Of a stretch of 64,000 nucleotides of DNA, positions 43,600 to 55,090 are shown in pieces. The number at the start of each line of letters is the position of its first letter. Within the stretch, counting starts at the first letter, position 1. Origin of the DNA: Rhizobium rhizogenes NBRC 13257 (lineage in GTDB: Bacteria > Pseudomonadota > Alphaproteobacteria > Rhizobiales > Rhizobiaceae); contig NZ_BAYX01000006.1 of the NCBI RefSeq assembly GCF_000696095.1, forward strand, positions 62,001-126,000, read 5' to 3'. The notes under the pieces are model-generated. The model saw only the letters and a program-made list of their open reading frames with translations, made no database searches and had not been told where the DNA came from. Position numbers and translations under genes: made by a program.

Positions 43600-43915
43600 G
43601 CCGAGAAACAGGCTTCCTGCGCCTTCTGCACTTTCAGGCTCATTTGCGAAGTCTGGCGGTAAACTGCCGATGATGGAGAGCAGCATTCAGGCTGGAGCAC
43701 AGACAGACTTTTAGGGGGTGATCTTACCTTCCGCAAACCAGCCCAGTGTTGCTCGATACCGGGCACCGACGGTTCTCGATCGGTTGACGCGCCGGGTTCT
43801 CTCTACGCAGCATTATCTCAAACCGATAAGCCGATGTCGAAGACCGCGAGCGAGGATGGAACCTAATGTTGTTTTCTTGGTTGGGATTTGTGAGTCCAAA
43901 CCAATGGAGGACGTC
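43600..43915 (+). other. Intergenic region without a recognisable gene
   Basis: Some 316 bases between the MEKHLA and BON genes. An open frame extends upstream of the BON gene through this stretch, but its translation is arginine-rich without domain features. No repeat or clear promoter was identified. Confidence 0.5.
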
Positions 43916-44173
43916 ATGCAAGACAGGCCCAAGGAACACGGCACCTCGCAGCAGCGACCGGATGCGGAGATACGCCAGGAAATCCATGAGAGACTAGACG
44001 AGGATCCGTTGCTGGATGCCGGTGGCATCTTCATTTCTGTCATCGGCGGCCGTGTCCTCATCGAGGGCTCGGTCGAAAACGACGAGGCCAAGCACCGGGC
44101 CGAAACTCATTCCCGACAGGTGAGCGGCATCAGCGGTCACGATAGCAATCTTTGTATCCGCAAGCCGCAGTAG
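43916..44173 (+). CDS. BON domain protein
   Basis: An 85-residue protein with one BON domain (PDAEIRQEIHERLDEDPLLD, ISVIGGRVLIEGSVENDEAK, HRAETHSRQV). BON domains bind membranes or phospholipid and are usually periplasmic; here no signal peptide is visible, so it may be cytoplasmic. The ATG at 43916 was chosen because GGAGG lies 5 bases upstream. It is followed by a tiny membrane protein gene in the same direction. Similar BON proteins are often induced by stress in rhizobia. Confidence 0.85.
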   Translation: MQDRPKEHGTSQQRPDAEIRQEIHERLDEDPLLDAGGIFISVIGGRVLIEGSVENDEAKHRAETHSRQVSGISGHDSNLCIRKPQ

Positions 44174-44187
44174 GATGCGAGGCCAAC

Positions 44188-44331
44188 ATGCGCGCTTTGT
44201 TGTTCGTCATTCTGGGACTGATGGTGGCGTCGATCCTCAGCATTATCGTCATCAAACCGTTCGTGACCGGTACCAACCAAGATTCGACTGTCGACCAGAA
44301 GACCATCGAGCAACCGGCACCAAAACCGTAA
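44188..44331 (+). CDS. 47-residue single-helix membrane protein
   Basis: MRALLFVILGLMVASILSII begins a helix that spans the membrane, followed by VIKPFVTGTNQ and a short proline-containing tail (EQPAPKP). A GAGG site precedes the ATG, and it follows the BON gene by 14 bp, so it is probably cotranscribed. No family was recognised. Confidence 0.6.
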   Translation: MRALLFVILGLMVASILSIIVIKPFVTGTNQDSTVDQKTIEQPAPKP

Positions 44332-44343
44332 CGCTTTGACAAA

Positions 44344-44688
44344 TTACTGGTTCTTGGGCGTGTCGTTTCCATGTTCCTCCGGTACATGGTTGGGCGGGAT
44401 GACCGGCGTGTTGCCGACGGGCGGCGCTGGCTTTTCCAATTCGCTGTCCCCGGTTGCCGGCGGTTTCAGCACGCCGCCGCATTCCGAGAGCTTCGAGTTT
44501 TCGCTCCTCGGATTTGGTGTCGCCTGGCCATCCATTGTCTGGCCGCTTGTATCGGGTGCCTGGCAACGCTCTTTGCTCGGCGTCTGTTGTGCTGTGATTC
44601 CCGCCGGTATCGCCGCCATCAGCGAGGCGGATACAAGGAAGACCACTCCGTGATTGGACGGAAACCGCCCATTCCGCCGCTTATCCAT
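44344..44688 (-). CDS. Exported proline-rich hypothetical protein
   Basis: A 114-residue protein with an N-terminal signal peptide (basic MDKRRNGRF, hydrophobic VVFLVSASLMAAIPAGITAQ) and a disordered secreted part rich in Pro, Ser and Asn with two Cys (KERC, LSECGG). It ends VIPPNHVPEEHGNDTPKNQ. The ATG at 44688 is preceded by GGAGAAAATC. It converges with the small membrane protein gene. No family or function was recognised. Confidence 0.6.
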   Translation of the reverse strand: MDKRRNGRFPSNHGVVFLVSASLMAAIPAGITAQQTPSKERCQAPDTSGQTMDGQATPNPRSENSKLSECGGVLKPPATGDSELEKPAPPVGNTPVIPPNHVPEEHGNDTPKNQ

Positions 44689-45177
44689 GATTTTCTCCAT
44701 CGTTGAAAGGACGGAGGTTGCAGGCCGGATGGATAGGAAGCTCGGCTGCCGTTTCGTTGGCCATGGAGAGAAAACGGAAAAATCTCCCTGTTCTTCAGCA
44801 CCATCATGTCCGTTTGACACGGCCTACAGCCTCATAAAACTAACGCATGGCTATGTGCATGGTTCCGCTCGAAACAGGTCGGTTTTGCGGATTACAAGAG
44901 GTCACGGTCGAGCGCCCTTCCATCAATTGCAGGGCCATGCTTCGGCTTCCTTCAGGGCGGAGAAGTCCCGCACAGTTAATCTAGGGGCTATTCAAGCCTT
45001 TGGTTCGAAGTGGCCGGCCATTCGCTCCGCCGTGTGACGTCCCCGACTGCTTACGCCAAAGCTCCAACCAGGCCCGTTAACGTGACTGTGCCGGCAATTG
45101 ACATGCCTCGTTCGTTCTGTATTCTTTTATAAAAATACTTATAACATAATTAAGGAACAATGAACCGGGAGACTTGT
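44689..45177 (+). other. Intergenic region holding the importer promoter
   Basis: About 490 bases with no supportable gene. The last 60 bases are AT-rich, with two TTATAA copies near 45126 and 45139, and probably contain the promoter of the oligopeptide-type importer. Confidence 0.5.
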
Positions 45178-46704
45178 ATGAAGAACCTCGTCGCATTGCT
45201 GCTCGGCACGGCACTCCTTGCTTTGCCTTCGATCCTTCTCGCCCAGGAAAGGGGAGGGGTGATCAACGTCGCCACGATCGGCGAGCCACCGACCCTCGAC
45301 CCAATGTCGTCCACGGCAGATCTCGTCGGCATCGTTACCCAGCACATTTTCGAGACGCTTTACACGTTCGACAAGAGCTGGAAGGTAACCCCGCTTCTGG
45401 CTGAAAGCCTTCCGCAGATCAGTGCTGACGGTAAGACCTATACGATCAAGCTGCGCACCGGCATCAAGTTTCACAACAACACGGATATGACATCCAAAGA
45501 CGTCGTCGCATCGCTCAACCGATGGGAAAAGGTCGCCTCTCGCGGCAAGCAGGTGGCAGGCTTCATCGAGGCGATTGCGGCCGTCGATCCCACGACCGTC
45601 AAGATCACGCTCAAGCAGCCCTATGCGCCACTGACCTCATTGCTCGCCTTCAACAATTCCGCGGCAATCATCATTCCGGCCGACAAGCAGGATGAGCCGA
45701 TGAAGGAGTTCATTGGCACCGGCCCCTATATGCTCAAGGAGCGCAAGGCTGATCAATATATTCAACTCGTGCGTTTCGATGGCTACAAGTCGCGGGATGG
45801 CGAAAGCGACGGTTATGGTGGCGCCCGTCATCAGTATCTCGACGAGATCCGTTTCGTGCCGGTCCCCGACGCAAACACCCGCGTCGAGGCGGCGGTTTCC
45901 GGCCAATACGATTATGTCGATTCCATTCCTGTCGAATCCTTCGACAAGTTGAAGGCATCGACGGCTTCGCAGCCGGTCATTCTGAAGCCATTCGGCTATC
46001 CGGTGTTCGTCTTCAACACCAAGGACGGCATCGCCAAGAACATCGAAATCCGCCAGGCGATCCGCCAGGCGCTCAACATGGAAGACATGTTGGCGGCGGC
46101 GTTCGGTAGCCCGGATTTTTATGCGCTGAACGGAGATATCTATCCGAAAGCCTATGTATGGCACACGGATGCCGGCGTCGACGGGGCGTATAACATCGGG
46201 AAGCCGGAAGAGGCCGCGCAAGCGCTGAAGAAGGCGGGCTACAATGGCGAGCCCTTGCGTATCCTGACCAGCCGCCAGTATGAATTTCACTACAAGATGG
46301 CGCAGGTTGCGGCGGAATATCTCAAGCTTGCCGGCTTCACCGTCGACTTGCAGGTCGTCGATTGGGCGACGCTCACCCAGCGCCGTACCGATCCGAAGCT
46401 GTGGGATATCTACATCACCCATAGCCCCTTCCTGCCCGAGCCCGGCTTGATCGGCTCGCTGTCGACGAGTTCGCCGGGCTGGTGGGATACGCCGGCGCGC
46501 CAGGCCGCTGTCGATGCCTTCACAACGGAAGTGGATCCCGACAAGCGTGTCGCGCTGTTCGCGAATGTGCAGAAGGCGATTTACGACGATGTCCCCTTCA
46601 TGAAGATCGGCGATTTCAACGCGGTGTCCGCCGTATCCACAAAGCTCGAGGGCGTCACTCCCGCTCCCTGGCCGTACTTCTGGAACGCTTCGATCAAGAA
46701 GTAG
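45178..46704 (+). CDS. ABC importer substrate-binding protein, Opp/Dpp family
   Basis: A 508-residue periplasmic solute-binding protein of the family 5 (SBP_bac_5) type. It has a signal peptide (MKNLVALLLGTALLALPSIL, LAQE) and the family features RGGVINVATIGEPPTLDPMS, IFETLYTFDKSWKVTPLLAE, and GKTYTIKLRTGIKFHNN. Ligands of this family include peptides, opines, nickel and sugars. The start at 45178 follows GGGAGAC. A GC-rich hairpin separates it from the permease genes. The genes that follow (deacetylase, RidA, SelA-like) suggest an acylated amino compound as substrate. Confidence 0.93.
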   Translation: MKNLVALLLGTALLALPSILLAQERGGVINVATIGEPPTLDPMSSTADLVGIVTQHIFETLYTFDKSWKVTPLLAESLPQISADGKTYTIKLRTGIKFHNNTDMTSKDVVASLNRWEKVASRGKQVAGFIEAIAAVDPTTVKITLKQPYAPLTSLLAFNNSAAIIIPADKQDEPMKEFIGTGPYMLKERKADQYIQLVRFDGYKSRDGESDGYGGARHQYLDEIRFVPVPDANTRVEAAVSGQYDYVDSIPVESFDKLKASTASQPVILKPFGYPVFVFNTKDGIAKNIEIRQAIRQALNMEDMLAAAFGSPDFYALNGDIYPKAYVWHTDAGVDGAYNIGKPEEAAQALKKAGYNGEPLRILTSRQYEFHYKMAQVAAEYLKLAGFTVDLQVVDWATLTQRRTDPKLWDIYITHSPFLPEPGLIGSLSTSSPGWWDTPARQAAVDAFTTEVDPDKRVALFANVQKAIYDDVPFMKIGDFNAVSAVSTKLEGVTPAPWPYFWNASIKK

Positions 46705-46717
46705 CCTGACCAACACG

Positions 46718-46745
46718 GGCGGCCGGCCCTTTTTGGCCTGCCGCC
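46718..46745 (+). terminator. Intercistronic hairpin after the substrate-binding protein gene
   Basis: GGCGGCCGGCC, loop CTTTTT, GGCCTGCCGCC with one mismatch. Such hairpins commonly let the binding protein be made in excess of the membrane subunits. Confidence 0.55.
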
Positions 46746-46788
46746 TCTTGATCATCCCCTGGTCGTTGGCCGGAAGGATCAGCCAATC

Positions 46789-47730
46789 ATGATACGTTAC
46801 GTTCTACAGCGCCTCTTCGGCATGATCGTCGTCATGTTTCTGGTCGTCACGATCGTCTTCATCATTGTCCGTGTCACGCCGGGCGATCCGGCGGCCGTGA
46901 TGCTCGGGCCGGATGCGACACCGCAGGATATCGCCGATCTTCGCGCCCGACTGGGTCTCGACCAATCTCTGGGGATCCAATATCTCTACTATATAGGAAA
47001 GCTTCTGCAGGGTGATCTTGGCCAGTCGATCTTCCTGAATATGCCGGTGACCTCGGCGCTGCTCGATCGCGCCGAGCCGACGTTTTTCCTGACGCTGTTC
47101 TCCCTGGCCATCGCCTGCATCATCGCGCTGCCGATCGGAATTTACGCGGCATACCGGCGTGGGTCATTCGTTGATCAGGCGGCGACCGCCGTGGCGATGT
47201 TTGTCGCGAGCATACCGAGCTTCTGGCTCGGCCTCATCCTCATGCAGTTCTTCGCAGTGCGCCTCAATCTCTTTCCTGTTTCAGGCTATGGCGGCCCCGG
47301 CTCGAGCTTCGTCGACCGCATGTATCATCTGATGCTGCCGGCCTTCGCGCTCGGTGTCGTTTCATCGGCACTGATCCTTCGCTTTACGCGGGCCTCGATG
47401 CTGGATGTGCTTGGCGATGATTATATCCGCACCGCCCGCGCCAAGGGCCTCGTCGAGCGCCGGGTCATCCTGAAGCATGCACTCAAGAATGCCCTGATTC
47501 CGATCCTCACCGTCATCGGCCTCACAGCCGCGGTGCTGATTTCAGGCGCCGTGGTGACGGAGACCGTCTTTGGCCTCCCGGGCGTTGGCAACCTGGTCGT
47601 CTCCGCAGTGCTCAGGCGCGACTATCCGGTGATCCAGGGCGCGCTGCTGGTCATCGCGGCCCTCTACGTGCTGATCAATTTTGCTATCGACATGCTGTAT
47701 CTGCTGATCGATCCGAGGGTGCGTTACTGA
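46789..47730 (+). CDS. ABC importer permease, DppB/OppB type
   Basis: A 313-residue inner-membrane permease with six helices. It starts MIRYVLQRLFGMIVVMFLVV and has the family VTPGDPAAVMLGPDATPQ and the EAA-like coupling loop (DYIRTARAKGLVERRVILKH). It forms the translocation pore with the next gene, whose start overlaps its stop by one base (TGATG). The operon position gives its role in the same importer as the preceding binding protein. Confidence 0.95.
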   Translation: MIRYVLQRLFGMIVVMFLVVTIVFIIVRVTPGDPAAVMLGPDATPQDIADLRARLGLDQSLGIQYLYYIGKLLQGDLGQSIFLNMPVTSALLDRAEPTFFLTLFSLAIACIIALPIGIYAAYRRGSFVDQAATAVAMFVASIPSFWLGLILMQFFAVRLNLFPVSGYGGPGSSFVDRMYHLMLPAFALGVVSSALILRFTRASMLDVLGDDYIRTARAKGLVERRVILKHALKNALIPILTVIGLTAAVLISGAVVTETVFGLPGVGNLVVSAVLRRDYPVIQGALLVIAALYVLINFAIDMLYLLIDPRVRY

Positions 47731-48599
47731 TGACGGATATTGCCATCAAGCCTGCTCAAAGCGAGCGCAGTAAATTCTTCCGCCGGCTTTTCAGGAGAAA
47801 GACGGTCGCCATCGGCGTCCTGATCCTCACGATCTTCGCGCTGCTTGTAATCTTTGCACCCTTGATCGCTCCTTATTCGCCCTCGAAGCTTTCCATCGTC
47901 AATCGCCTGAAGCCGCCGAGCGGCACGTTCTTCTTCGGCACCGACGAGTTCGGACGCGACATCTTTTCGCGCACCATCTTTGCCGGCCGCCTGTCGCTGC
48001 TGGTGGGCGTCGCCGTGGTCACATTGTCGGCAGTGATTGGTGTGACGCTTGGATTGTTAGCCGGCTTCTTCCAGCAGCTTGACACCCCGATCGCTCGCCT
48101 GATCGACGCGATGATGGCCTTTCCGGATATTCTGCTGGCAATCGCGCTGGTCGCCGCACTTGGTCCCTCGCTGACCACCGTGATCATCGCCCTTTCGGTT
48201 GTCTACGCTCCGCGTCTTGCCCGCATCGTGCGCGCATCGACGCTGGTTCTCCGCGAACTGCCCTATGTCGAAGCCGCAAAGGCGCTTGGAATATCGACCT
48301 TTCACATCATGACACGACACGTATTGCGCAATCTGCTGTCGCCGATCCTCGTCCAGGGTACCTTTCTCTTTGCCAATGCGATGCTGGCCGAAGCGGGGCT
48401 TTCTTTCCTTGGGCTCGGCGTCAGCCCGGAAATACCGACCTGGGGAACGATGATCGCGGCCGGCCGGCAATATATCGGTCAGGCCGACTGGATGACGCTG
48501 TTCCCCGGTATTGCCATCATTCTCTCCGTGCTCTCGCTGCAGATGGTCGGCGACGGACTGCGCGATACTCTCGATCCAAGACTGCGAAAGGACCTGTAA
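47730..48599 (+). CDS. ABC importer permease, DppC/OppC type
   Basis: A 289-residue permease. It has the N-terminal segment of the DppC type (FFRRLFRRKTVAIGVLILTI), APYSPSKLSIVNRLKPPSGT, FGTDEFGRDIFSRTIFAGRL and the coupling loop ALGISTFHIMTRHVLRN. It pairs with the permease before it, which it overlaps by one base, and is followed 2 bp later by the deacetylase gene, so all lie in one operon. Confidence 0.95.
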   Translation: MTDIAIKPAQSERSKFFRRLFRRKTVAIGVLILTIFALLVIFAPLIAPYSPSKLSIVNRLKPPSGTFFFGTDEFGRDIFSRTIFAGRLSLLVGVAVVTLSAVIGVTLGLLAGFFQQLDTPIARLIDAMMAFPDILLAIALVAALGPSLTTVIIALSVVYAPRLARIVRASTLVLRELPYVEAAKALGISTFHIMTRHVLRNLLSPILVQGTFLFANAMLAEAGLSFLGLGVSPEIPTWGTMIAAGRQYIGQADWMTLFPGIAIILSVLSLQMVGDGLRDTLDPRLRKDL

Positions 48600-48601
48600 T
48601 C

Positions 48602-49813
48602 ATGTCATCCGGGGATCAGGCGAGAAAGCCGCTTCTGCTCACCAACGTCAAGCCCATGGCCTTCGGCAATGCCGCGCCGCAAGGGATGATCGATATTCAC
48701 GTTGGCGCCGATGGTCATATCGCCGCGATCGGACCCTCGTTGTCCGTTGCCGACGATGTTACGCGTATCGATGCAAATGGAGCATGGATCTCGCCCGGCT
48801 GGGTCGACCTACATGTGCATATATGGCATGGCGGCACCGATATCTCCATCCGCCCATCGGAATGCGGTGCCGAACGCGGCGTAACCACGCTGGTCGATGC
48901 CGGATCGGCTGGCGAGGCGAATTTCCACGGCTTCCGTGAATATATCATCGAGCCATCCCGAGAGCGGATCAAGGCCTTCCTCAATCTCGGCTCCATCGGC
49001 CTGGTCGCATGCAACCGCGTAAGCGAGCTGATGGATATCCGCTCCATCAATCTCGACCGGATCCTGGAGGTCTATGCCGAGAATAGTGAGCATATCGTCG
49101 GCATCAAGGTTCGTGCGAGCCATGTCATTACCGGTTCGTGGGGCGTAACGCCGGTCAAGCTCGGCAAGAAGATCGCCAAGATCCTGAATGTGCCGATGAT
49201 GGTGCATGTTGGCGAGCCGCCGGCGCTCTATGATGAGGTTCTTGAAATTCTCGGTCCTGGAGACGTCGTTACCCATTGCTTCAACGGCAAGGCGGGTTCG
49301 AGCATCCTGGAAGACGAGGATCTCTTCAACCTCGCCGAACGGTGTGCGGGCGAGGGCATTCGCCTGGATATCGGTCACGGTGGCGCCTCCTTCTCGTTCC
49401 AGGTGGCCGAGGCCGCGATCAAGCGCGGCCTGTTGCCGTTCTCGATCTCGACAGACCTGCATGGCCATTCGATGAACTTCCCGGTCTGGGATCTGGCCAC
49501 GACGATGTCGAAGCTGCTTTCGGTCGGCATGCCGTTCGACAAGGTCGTGGAGGCCGTCACCCATGCTCCGGCATCCGTCATCAAGTTGTCGATGGAAAAC
49601 CGCCTGTCGGTTGGGCAACGTGCCGACTTCACGATCTTTGACTTGGTCGACTCCGAGGTGGAAGCAACCGACTCCAACGGCGATGTCTCGGTGCTCAAGA
49701 AGCTCTTCGAGCCGCGCTACGCCATCATCGGCAGTGAGGCGATCGCAGCCAGCCGCTACATTCCAAGAGCCCGCAAGCTCGTGCGCCACAGCCACGGCTA
49801 TTCCTATCGGTAA
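48602..49813 (+). CDS. Amidohydrolase/deacetylase family metallohydrolase
   Basis: A 403-residue metal-dependent hydrolase of the amidohydrolase superfamily. Metal ligands are visible: DLHVHIW in the first strand, IKVRAS near the carboxylated Lys position, MVHVGEPP, VTHCFNGK and ISTDLHGHS. It resembles the deacetylase group found with DgaE-type enzymes. It would release the acyl or carbamoyl group from the imported substrate before the SelA-like enzyme acts. The start is 2 bp after the permease stop with an AAGGACC site. The exact substrate is unknown. Confidence 0.9.
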   Translation: MSSGDQARKPLLLTNVKPMAFGNAAPQGMIDIHVGADGHIAAIGPSLSVADDVTRIDANGAWISPGWVDLHVHIWHGGTDISIRPSECGAERGVTTLVDAGSAGEANFHGFREYIIEPSRERIKAFLNLGSIGLVACNRVSELMDIRSINLDRILEVYAENSEHIVGIKVRASHVITGSWGVTPVKLGKKIAKILNVPMMVHVGEPPALYDEVLEILGPGDVVTHCFNGKAGSSILEDEDLFNLAERCAGEGIRLDIGHGGASFSFQVAEAAIKRGLLPFSISTDLHGHSMNFPVWDLATTMSKLLSVGMPFDKVVEAVTHAPASVIKLSMENRLSVGQRADFTIFDLVDSEVEATDSNGDVSVLKKLFEPRYAIIGSEAIAASRYIPRARKLVRHSHGYSYR

Positions 49814-49867
49814 CCACGGCGCCAACTACGATTTCAGACAGGAATTTGCGTGAACAGGTCCCCAGCA

Positions 49868-50344
49868 ATGACAACAACCATCGGTTCTCCCTATGAACGG
49901 CTAGCCGCGCTCGGCATTGAGCTGCCGCCCTCGCCGCCGCCGATAGCCAATTTTGTTACGCATGTGCAGGAAGGGAATATCCTCTATCTTTCGGGACAGG
50001 GCCCGCGCGAGGCAGACGGTTTCATGCATTCCGGCAAGGTCGGAACTGATGTCGCCGTCGACGACGCCTACAGGCACGCGCGCCTGACCGGCATCAATCT
50101 GCTCGCGGTCATGCATGAGGCGCTCGGGGACCTGTCCCGCGTCAAGCGCGTCGTCAAGCTGCTCGGCATGGTCAATGCGGTTCCGGGCTTCGAAGACCAT
50201 CCAAGCGTCATCAACGGATGCTCGGATCTCTTCATTGCTGTTTTCGGCGAGGCTGGTCAGCATGCGCGCTCGGCTGTCGGGTTCGGCTCGTTGCCCGGCA
50301 ATATCACCGTCGAGATCGAAGCGATCATCGCCCTGAACGACTGA
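49868..50344 (+). CDS. RidA family protein
   Basis: A 158-residue member of the RidA (YjgF/YER057c) family, trimeric enzymes that hydrolyse reactive 2-aminoacrylate and other imines. Seen are YERLAALGIELPPSPPPIAN, GNILYLSGQGPREADG, and a C-terminal AVGFGSLPGNITVEIEAIIA. It falls in the subgroup with an N-terminal extension, where the catalytic Arg is often replaced; here the region reads SAVGFGSLP without the usual Arg-xx-Val. An earlier GTG at 49850 is possible. It fits an operon in which a PLP lyase makes enamine/imine products. Confidence 0.85.
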   Translation: MTTTIGSPYERLAALGIELPPSPPPIANFVTHVQEGNILYLSGQGPREADGFMHSGKVGTDVAVDDAYRHARLTGINLLAVMHEALGDLSRVKRVVKLLGMVNAVPGFEDHPSVINGCSDLFIAVFGEAGQHARSAVGFGSLPGNITVEIEAIIALND

Positions 50345-50355
50345 AGGAGAGTGTC

Positions 50356-51195
50356 CTAATGGTTGCGCCAGCCCATCACTTTTTCTATCCGTTCAGCCGA
50401 AGCACGCACATGCGCGGTGTAGTGGTTCTCGTCGGAAAAGGCCTTCTGTTCCGGCAGGACGATGGAGATGGTGGCAACGCATTGGCCATCCCGATCGCAG
50501 ATCGGCGAGGCGATGCAGGCAACGGCATAATCGGACTCGCCGGCCTGGATCGACAGGCGATCACCGAAAGCCCTGACGGCTGCTTCGGAAAGGGTCGCCG
50601 GATCAACCTCGGCGCGTCCCGTCGGCGAGGAGCGCGCGCATCGCCTGAAAAGCTCGATACGCTCGTCCGTGGCCAGATGGCCGACCAGAAGGCGACCCGA
50701 GGCGGTCCAGTTGAGCGGCACGCGGGTTCCGACGCGAGAGGCGACCTGAAAATGGCTCGGCCCGTCGGCCATGGCAAGCACCAGCATGTGATCGCCGTCG
50801 CGCCCGCATACCTGCACCGTCTCGGCTACCTCCCGGCAAAGATCATGCATTTCGTGCGTCGCCACGCTCATGAAATCCAGCGAGCGAGCATAGGCGAGCC
50901 CGTAGTGGTAGAGCCTCGGACCAAGCCAAAGGGCACCGTCCGCGTTGCGCGTCAGCATGTTCTTTTCGACAAGATCGTCGACAATCACGTAGATCGTGGA
51001 AAGCGGCGCCTTGACGGCTTTGGCAATCGCGTAAACTCCGAGAGGAGAACCAGTTTCGTAAAGATAATCAATCACCTGAAGCGCACGATCGATACCGCTG
51101 ACGCGGGAGCGACGAGCAACCTTGGTGCTTTCGTCGTCGGTCGGATCCGCGCCGTCGGGATCGTCCGGAGATGATATCTTTGCGTCCAATTCCAT
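50356..51195 (-). CDS. IclR family transcriptional regulator
   Basis: A 279-residue regulator. The N-terminal winged helix is at about 33-90 (SRVSGIDRALQVIDYLYETG, APLSTIYVIVDDLVEKNMLT), and the effector domain follows (HYGLAYARSLDFMSVATHEM, VQVCGRDGDHMLVLAMADG, VPLNWTASGRLLVGHLATDE). It is inserted against the strand between RidA (convergent) and the SelA-like gene (divergent, 102 bp away). It probably represses the importer/catabolic genes until a pathway intermediate binds. The operator was not resolved. Confidence 0.94.
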   Translation of the reverse strand: MELDAKISSPDDPDGADPTDDESTKVARRSRVSGIDRALQVIDYLYETGSPLGVYAIAKAVKAPLSTIYVIVDDLVEKNMLTRNADGALWLGPRLYHYGLAYARSLDFMSVATHEMHDLCREVAETVQVCGRDGDHMLVLAMADGPSHFQVASRVGTRVPLNWTASGRLLVGHLATDERIELFRRCARSSPTGRAEVDPATLSEAAVRAFGDRLSIQAGESDYAVACIASPICDRDGQCVATISIVLPEQKAFSDENHYTAHVRASAERIEKVMGWRNH

Positions 51196-51297
51196 GCTCC
51201 TCGAGCAGTTTTAGAGCCTATTACATTATTATGGCATAGTTGTCGATGAGGCAATCGAAGCGATCCTCGTCGTCGAACAGAGAGACAGGAGAAATAA

Positions 51298-52494
51298 ATG
51301 TCCGATGATATCCGTGCATCGATCGGTCTTCGCCCGGTCATCAATGTGTCCGGTACGATGACAAGCCTTGGCGCTTCCATCGTCATTCCGGAAGCAATCA
51401 GGGCGATGTCGTCGATCTCGCCGCAATTCGTCGAGATCAACGATCTCCAACGCAAGGCAAGTGCCGTGATAGCGCGCCTGACCGGAGGCGAGGCGGGTTT
51501 CGTAACGGCATCGTGCTCGGCCGGCATCAGCCTTGCCGTTGCGGGCGCCATCACCGGCAACGATCTGCTGGCCATCGAGAGACTGCCGGATGTCGTGCCG
51601 GAGAAAAACGAAGTCCTCGTTCAGATGGGGCATGTGGTCAGTTACGGCGCGCCTGTCGATCAGGCCATAAGGCTTGCGGGCGGCAAGGTCGTTCTGGTCG
51701 GCCAGGCGACCTCCACGCACCGGTTCCACATGGAAAATGCCATTACCGAGAAGACCGCCGCCGCTGTCTATGTCGTCTCGCATCATGTGGTCGACCACGG
51801 GCTCCTGAACCTCAAGGAATTCGTCGAGATCGCCCATGCCAAGGGTGTGCCGGTGATTGTCGATGCCGCTTCGGAATATGACCTTAAGGTTTTCGTTGAG
51901 CAGGGGGCGGACGTGGCATTGTATTCAGGCCACAAGTTCCTCGGAGGGCCGACGTCGGGCATTGTCGCGGGCAGGAAGGAACTGGTCCGGCATGCATTCC
52001 TTCAAAACATGGGCATCGGCCGCGGCATGAAAGTCGGCAAGGAAAGCATCTTCGGCGTGATGGCCGCGCTCGAAGCTTGGGAAAAGCGCGATCACGCCGG
52101 TATCCGTGAACGTGAAACCGGCTATCTCAATCTTTGGAAGCAGACGCTGGATGGCCGCCCGGGTGTTACGGCCCTGATCGAACCCGATCCCACCAACAAC
52201 CCACTGGATCGACTGCGCGTCATTCTGAATCCGCAGGAGGCCCATATTACCGCCTGGGATCTGTCAGATGCCTTGGCGCGGGGTGCGCCTCCGATCATCG
52301 TCCGTGACCACAAGGTGGAGCATCAATATTTCTATCTCGATCCCTGCAACCTGCACCCGGGCGAGGAGATGATCGTGGCGGGACGTCTGTCCGAGGAGCT
52401 CGACAAGGCACGCGCTTCCAACGAGATCATCGCGACGCCCATCGAAAATCGCAGCAAGCATCGCTTCGACGGAATGTTGCGCTGGCCGGATTGA
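51298..52494 (+). CDS. SelA/DgaE-like PLP-dependent enzyme
   Basis: A 398-residue PLP enzyme of the aminotransferase class V-like fold, close to the SelA/DgaE (glucosaminate-6-phosphate ammonia lyase) group. Visible are [60 protein letters not shown], the Asp in [11 protein letters not shown] and the PLP Lys in [12 protein letters not shown]. It would eliminate ammonia from an amino acid or amino sugar acid. The ATG follows GACAGGAGAAA. It is the first gene right of the IclR promoter region and leads to the importer ATPase. Confidence 0.9.
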   Translation: MSDDIRASIGLRPVINVSGTMTSLGASIVIPEAIRAMSSISPQFVEINDLQRKASAVIARLTGGEAGFVTASCSAGISLAVAGAITGNDLLAIERLPDVVPEKNEVLVQMGHVVSYGAPVDQAIRLAGGKVVLVGQATSTHRFHMENAITEKTAAAVYVVSHHVVDHGLLNLKEFVEIAHAKGVPVIVDAASEYDLKVFVEQGADVALYSGHKFLGGPTSGIVAGRKELVRHAFLQNMGIGRGMKVGKESIFGVMAALEAWEKRDHAGIRERETGYLNLWKQTLDGRPGVTALIEPDPTNNPLDRLRVILNPQEAHITAWDLSDALARGAPPIIVRDHKVEHQYFYLDPCNLHPGEEMIVAGRLSEELDKARASNEIIATPIENRSKHRFDGMLRWPD

Positions 52495-52530
52495 TGCGCC
52501 ACGCCTGCCCGAAACGACAAGGAACCAAGC

Positions 52531-54372
<1,842 letters not shown>

Positions 54373-54379
54373 GCCACTA

Positions 54380-55072
54380 TTAGGCCCATACCCTGAGCGC
54401 CCGTTCCATCCTATCGGCTGCGAAAGTGACGACATAGGCGATCACCATGTAGACCACGACAGCAATCAGGAAGGCTTCGAGGTAGTAGAAGTTCAGCGCA
54501 GCGGTCAATTGCGACTGCGCGAAGATGTCGACGACCTCGATGGCAAATCCAAGCGAAAGCGCCTTCATGATGACCATGATCGAATTGGCGAGATCCGGGA
54601 TCGCCGCAACGATCACCTGGGGCAGCATGACCCGCCGGAACAGTTGGCTCCGTTTGTAGCCTAGCGAGTAGGCAGCGTCCGCCTGGCCGGTGTCGAAGGA
54701 ATTCAATGCGCCCTTCACCACCTCAGCCTGGAATGCGGCGACGCAGAGCGTCAACGCGACGATGAGCGTAACCCAGTTCGGCGTCGCGTGACCGTTGAAC
54801 TCCACCCCGACCAAAGAAGACAGGAAGTGAAGTGCCGGCGGAAGGCCGTAATATGCAAGGAAGATCACGATCACCATCGGAACGCCCTTGAAGACGATCT
54901 TGTAGGCGACCACCAGCTCCCGCAACACGGGGACGCGCCGATACTCCGCCATCGCAAACAGGCTGCCGACGATCGTCGAGAGGATGAAGATCGCGAGCGC
55001 CATGGCGAGCGTTACAGGAACCGCACCAAGGATGTCCCAGAGATCGGGAAGAAGGACTTCGGAATCGAACAT
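54380..55072 (-). CDS. Polar amino acid ABC importer permease (second)
   Basis: A 230-residue HisM/GltK-type permease with about five helices. It has the family ILSTIVGSLFAMAEYRRVPV, LAYYGLPP, ALTLCVAAFQAEVVKGALNS and YSLGYKRSQLFRRVMLPQVI coupling loop. It is the last gene of the minus-strand operon that starts with the LysR gene, 18 bp after the other permease. The gap to the convergent ATPase is 7 bp. The ligand is a polar amino acid or similar molecule. Confidence 0.94.
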   Translation of the reverse strand: MFDSEVLLPDLWDILGAVPVTLAMALAIFILSTIVGSLFAMAEYRRVPVLRELVVAYKIVFKGVPMVIVIFLAYYGLPPALHFLSSLVGVEFNGHATPNWVTLIVALTLCVAAFQAEVVKGALNSFDTGQADAAYSLGYKRSQLFRRVMLPQVIVAAIPDLANSIMVIMKALSLGFAIEVVDIFAQSQLTAALNFYYLEAFLIAVVVYMVIAYVVTFAADRMERALRVWA

Positions 55073-55090
55073 GTCATGACCTCCTTTCGA